Source: an uncultured Chlorobiota bacterium
GTDB taxonomy: Bacteria; Bacteroidota; Bacteroidia; Bacteroidales; JAADGE01
Direction: 5' to 3'
DNA: 8,733 nucleotides
Assembly (NCBI GenBank): GCA_947311265.1
Contig: CAMZKQ010000275.1
Span: forward strand, 1 to 8,733
Part shown: positions 6,446-8,733 of the stretch, one piece after another
Numbering within the stretch: position 1 is the first letter of the stretch
How the letters are laid out: every line of letters starts with the position of its first letter
The notes under the pieces: generated by a model
Databases searched by the model: none
Seen by the model: only the letters and a program-made list of their open reading frames with translations
Told to the model about the DNA's origin: nothing
Position numbers and translations under genes: made by a program

Positions 6446-7568
6446 ACTCTTTTATCACGTTGTAAACCGTATCTCGCTCAACGGGTTTGCGTTTTACTTT
6501 TTTTACCAGTGCTACTAGCATTTCAGTGCTCATTTGTGGTGTTTGGTCTTCGCCCCCTGCCATGGAGTAGATTTTTGTAGAGTCGTCAATTGTACCATCA
6601 ATATCATCAACGCCATAGGACAGGGAAAGTTGCGTGGTTTCTTTGCCAATCATTGGCCAGTAGGCTTTTATATGGTCGAAATTATCGAGCATAATCCTAG
6701 AAATTGCGTAATTACGCAAATCTTCGATAGAAGATACTTCGCCTAGCCCAGACATGCTGTTGTTTTGGCTACGGTATTTTAGTGGGATAAATGTATTGAA
6801 ACCGCCTGTTTTGTCTTGTAATTCTCGAAGGCGGATAAGGTGGTCTATCCTATGTTTGTATTTTTCGCTATGCCCGTATAGGATTGTTGCATTAGAAGGT
6901 ATGCCTAGTTTATGGGCAGTTTCGTGTATAGTTAGCCAGTTGTCGGTAGATGCTTTTTCGTCGCAAATCACCTCTCGTATTTCTGGGCTAAAAATTTCGG
7001 CACCACCACCGGGGATAGAGTCTAGCCCGTATTCTTTGAGAACTTTTAGCCCTTCTTCTATGGATAATTTGGCTTTATTTATCATAAATTCAAGCTCCAC
7101 AGCAGTAAATGCTTTGACGTGCAAATCTGGGCGTATCTCTTTGATTTTCTTTATGATAGAGCCATAGTAGTGCAAATCTCGTTTGGGGTGGACGCCACCT
7201 ACGATATGTACTTCGGTAATTGGTTTACCGTCATAGGCACGTACTTTGTCGAGAATATCTTCTGGCGAGTATTCCCAAGCTCCTTCATCGCCCGGTTTGC
7301 GAACGTATGAACAGAATTTGCAGGTATAAATGCAAATATTAGTAGGTTCTATATGAAAATTCCTGTTAAAATAAGTGGTATCTCCATGTCGTTTTTCACG
7401 AATATGGTTGGCCAAAGTGCCTAAAAATGGCAGTTCTGCTTTTTGAAAAAGCAGATTGCCTTCTTGTTCCGAAATTCGTATTTGGTCAAGCACTTTTTGT
7501 GCAATTATTTTTAAATCCGCCGAAATTGTATCGAATTTAAGTAATCCTTTTATTCTTGTAGTACTCAT
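6441..7568 (-). CDS. mqnE: Aminofutalosine synthase (radical SAM), futalosine menaquinone pathway
   Basis: The product is 375 residues, a normal full length for MqnE. It carries the radical SAM cluster motif CxxxCxxC (Cys79, Cys83, Cys86, in NICIYTCKFC), followed by HIVGGVHP (121-128), the KAFTAVE strand (152-158), the PGGGAEIF signature (186-193), LYGHSEKYKHRIDHL (230-244), QDKTGGFNTFIPLKYR (251-266) and the late GVDDIDGTI (319-327). The GGGAEIF, QDxTGGF and FIPL combination separates MqnE from its paralogue MqnC. From established knowledge of the family, MqnE joins a SAM-derived adenosyl radical to the carboxyvinyl-oxybenzoate made by MqnA, releasing CO2 and forming aminofutalosine. This is an early cytoplasmic step towards menaquinone. 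No other mqn gene is in the window. It is the first gene of the minus-strand cluster, with a Bacteroidetes-type promoter about 165 bases upstream. Confidence 0.95.
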   Translation of the reverse strand: MSTTRIKGLLKFDTISADLKIIAQKVLDQIRISEQEGNLLFQKAELPFLGTLANHIREKRHGDTTYFNRNFHIEPTNICIYTCKFCSYVRKPGDEGAWEYSPEDILDKVRAYDGKPITEVHIVGGVHPKRDLHYYGSIIKKIKEIRPDLHVKAFTAVELEFMINKAKLSIEEGLKVLKEYGLDSIPGGGAEIFSPEIREVICDEKASTDNWLTIHETAHKLGIPSNATILYGHSEKYKHRIDHLIRLRELQDKTGGFNTFIPLKYRSQNNSMSGLGEVSSIEDLRNYAISRIMLDNFDHIKAYWPMIGKETTQLSLSYGVDDIDGTIDDSTKIYSMAGGEDQTPQMSTEMLVALVKKVKRKPVERDTVYNVIKEY

Positions 7569-7733
7569 TGTTTCGTTTTGGTTTAATTACAGAATTAATT
7601 ACAAATCCCCAATTAATTAGGCTCTAAGATGTATTAATCCTAAAAAGTCAAAATTAACAAAAAAAGTGAACTTGCCTATTTTGTCTTTAAGGATATTTTT
7701 TTTTAGGTCTAAGCTTTTATATATTTTATACTA

Positions 7734-7765
7734 CAAAAGTAGAAACAATCCAGCTATAAAGCAAG
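7734..7765 (-). promoter_or_regulatory. Bacteroidetes-type promoter for the mqnE operon
   Basis: Read on the minus strand, TACTTTTG (7741-7734) matches the Bacteroidetes -7 consensus TAnnTTTG exactly. Twenty bases upstream sits CTTG (7765-7762), a one-mismatch match to the -33 box TTTG. The spacing is that expected for the phylum's housekeeping sigma factor. Transcription would start near 7728, giving an mqnE leader of about 160 nt. Confidence 0.6.
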
Positions 7766-7894
7766 TTTTAGTAATTTTCTTAATCTGTAAAATTTTCCAG
7801 AAGAAAGCTCTTGAAAAAAATATTATTCTGAATTAAGCCATAAAAGGGGGTAATGTTTTTATTTTAGCCCCAATTTATCACTCTTTTTTTAAAA

Positions 7895-7926
7895 TTTGGT
7901 CATATTTTAATAATTATTTATATTTT
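7895..7926 (+). promoter_or_regulatory. Candidate promoter for the cNMP-aspartase gene
   Basis: TTTG (7895-7898) is followed after 20 bases by TATATTTT (7919-7926), which differs from the Bacteroidetes -7 consensus TAnnTTTG at the last base only. It would give a leader of about 45 nt. The region is so AT-rich that a chance match is quite possible. Confidence 0.35.
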
Positions 7927-7978
7927 TATAAAATCATTTATTCACCCCTTAACCATGTAAGTTTAAAATTTAAAGATT

Positions 7979-8733
7979 ATGAAAGCATCAGAAATTGTAA
8001 ATTTTATAAAAGAAATTGAACTGTTTAGTACATTTTCTACAGAAGAAATTGAAAGTATTGTAAATATTACTAACGAAAAAACAGTTGAAGTTGGGACTGT
8101 CCTTTTTAATGAAAATGACAAAAGAGAAAACATTTACATTATTTATGATGGAGAAGTAGAGCTTTACAAAAAAAACAAGCTAGGCAAGCGAAAAAAAATA
8201 ACTTACTTTGCAAAGGGTGATTTCCTAGGCGAAGGGGCTATTATCAAAAATTCGCCACACTCTACTGCTGCCGAAACGCTTTCGCCATGTACCTTATTTA
8301 TAATCCCGAACAGCGAGTTTAAAATTTTACTAGACGGCAATGGAGTTTTGGCGGTAAAATTCTTTTCGCAGGTAGCCCAGATTATTTCACGAAGAATGAA
8401 TAATGCGAATAGTCGCACGATGAGTATTGCCAGCCAATATATTTCAGGAAAAGTAAGAGAAGAGCACGATTTGTTAGGGTATAGAGATATTCCTGACGGC
8501 TTTTATTACGGTATCCAAACTTTGCGTGCCACCGAAAATTTTAATATTTCTGGTGTGCCTTTAAATTTTTATCCGTCCATAATTATTTCCTTTGCGATGG
8601 TAAAAAAAGCCGCCGCAAAAGCCAATTTCGAACTGGGCATTCTAGATAAAACAATTGCCAACGCAATTATGGAAGCTTGCGACCTTATTATAAATGGACG
8701 CTACCACAGGCATTTTGTGGTAGATATGATACA
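7979..8733 (+). CDS. Cyclic-nucleotide-binding-type domain fused to aspartate ammonia-lyase (3' end outside window)
   Basis: The frame opens with ATG at 7979 and stays open for 251 codons to the window edge. Residues about 8-135 form a CRP-type cNMP-binding fold: NIYIIYDGEVELYKK (51-65), GDFLGEGAI (80-88) as the phosphate-binding cassette, and a closing beta strand LFIIP (106-110), then helices. At about residue 160 the sequence changes to an aspartase N-terminus: REEHDLLGYRDIPDGFYYG, TLRATENFNISG, MVKKAAAKAN, NAIMEACD and FVVDM. This lines up closely with E. coli AspA (EEDLLGTREVPADAYYG, TLRAIENFYIS, MVKKAAAMAN, NAIIAACDEV, FPVDVYQ). The known catalytic residues lie beyond the window. Aspartase converts L-aspartate to fumarate and ammonia in the cytoplasm. 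In-frame ATGs at codons 140 and 148 could in principle start a lyase-only form. In the cassette, the Arg that contacts the cyclic phosphate in CRP aligns with Ser95. The gene is divergent from mqnE. Confidence 0.85.
   Translation, partial: MKASEIVNFIKEIELFSTFSTEEIESIVNITNEKTVEVGTVLFNENDKRENIYIIYDGEVELYKKNKLGKRKKITYFAKGDFLGEGAIIKNSPHSTAAETLSPCTLFIIPNSEFKILLDGNGVLAVKFFSQVAQIISRRMNNANSRTMSIASQYISGKVREEHDLLGYRDIPDGFYYGIQTLRATENFNISGVPLNFYPSIIISFAMVKKAAAKANFELGILDKTIANAIMEACDLIINGRYHRHFVVDMI

Larger units (their letters stand above)
7569..7978. other. Divergent intergenic region between mqnE and the cNMP-aspartase gene
   Basis: This is a 410-base, strongly AT-rich spacer from which transcription leaves in both directions. 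The left part (7569 to about 7728) would be the roughly 160-nt untranslated leader of mqnE. The middle holds the mqnE promoter. The right part holds the candidate promoter and short leader of the aspartase gene. No coding frame with a credible start and no tRNA was seen. A GGGG/CCCC pair near 7845-7870 brackets an AT-rich loop, but the stem is only four pairs. I see no recognisable riboswitch. Confidence 0.6.

Noticed and set aside
6754..7167. 137-codon plus-strand frame opposite mqnE
   Set aside because: Antisense to a strongly conserved enzyme gene; no domain or signal of its own.
7649..7656. Second minus-strand match to the -7 motif (TAATTTTG) inside the mqnE leader
   Set aside because: The eight bases fit the consensus, but there is no TTTG-like -33 box at the right distance, and such matches are common in AT-rich DNA.
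8203..8418. 71-codon minus-strand frame opposite the cNMP domain
   Set aside because: The plus-strand frame here has a recognisable CRP-like cassette, so this is a shadow.
8396..8422. Separate aspartase gene starting at in-frame ATG codons 140 or 148
   Set aside because: The frame is continuous from the cNMP-type domain, there is no stop between, and no promoter-like spacing was seen just upstream; the fusion is the simpler reading, though an internal start is not excluded.

Overview
The window is AT-rich bacterial DNA that looks like Bacteroidota (Bacteroidetes). The case rests on a GldH-like lipoprotein, a free-standing PASTA membrane protein with no kinase, a Bacteroidetes-type promoter (CTTG-N20-TACTTTTG), A-rich rather than Shine-Dalgarno-like leaders, and an Ala|Gln signal-peptidase site on the gene at the left edge. 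Menaquinone synthesis by the futalosine route (mqnE) would suit a Cytophagales-like member better than Bacteroides itself, but I cannot name a genus.

Layout. Positions 1-86 hold the 5' end of a minus-strand secreted-protein gene, cut by the window edge. After a 222-base gap without genes, four minus-strand genes run from right to left: mqnE (7568-6441), a three-PASTA single-pass membrane protein (6406-5621), a very large AsmA/DUF748-like protein (5523-841) and a GldH-like lipoprotein (827-309). Gaps are 34, 97 and 13 bases. I found no convincing terminator between them, so they probably form one operon. The best promoter lies at 7734-7765 on the minus strand, giving a leader of about 160 nt before mqnE. 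A divergent plus-strand gene starts at 7979 and runs off the right edge. It encodes an N-terminal cyclic-nucleotide-binding-type domain fused in frame to an aspartate ammonia-lyase. The 410-base divergent intergenic region (7569-7978) carries the candidate promoters for both directions.

How the genes may work together. Apart from mqnE, the minus-strand cluster is an envelope set: an inner-membrane anchored PASTA protein, a long periplasmic AsmA-like protein and a lipoprotein. The AsmA-like protein is built from about six and a half degenerate repeats of about 180 residues plus a DUF748-type C-terminal region. That fits the recently recognised class of bridge-like lipid-transport proteins, but the role here is inference.

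The two most interesting items are the cNMP-domain/aspartase fusion, where the usual phosphate-contacting Arg appears to be missing, and the regular 180-residue architecture of the giant AsmA-like protein. No RNA genes, insertion sequences, CRISPR arrays or phage genes were seen.
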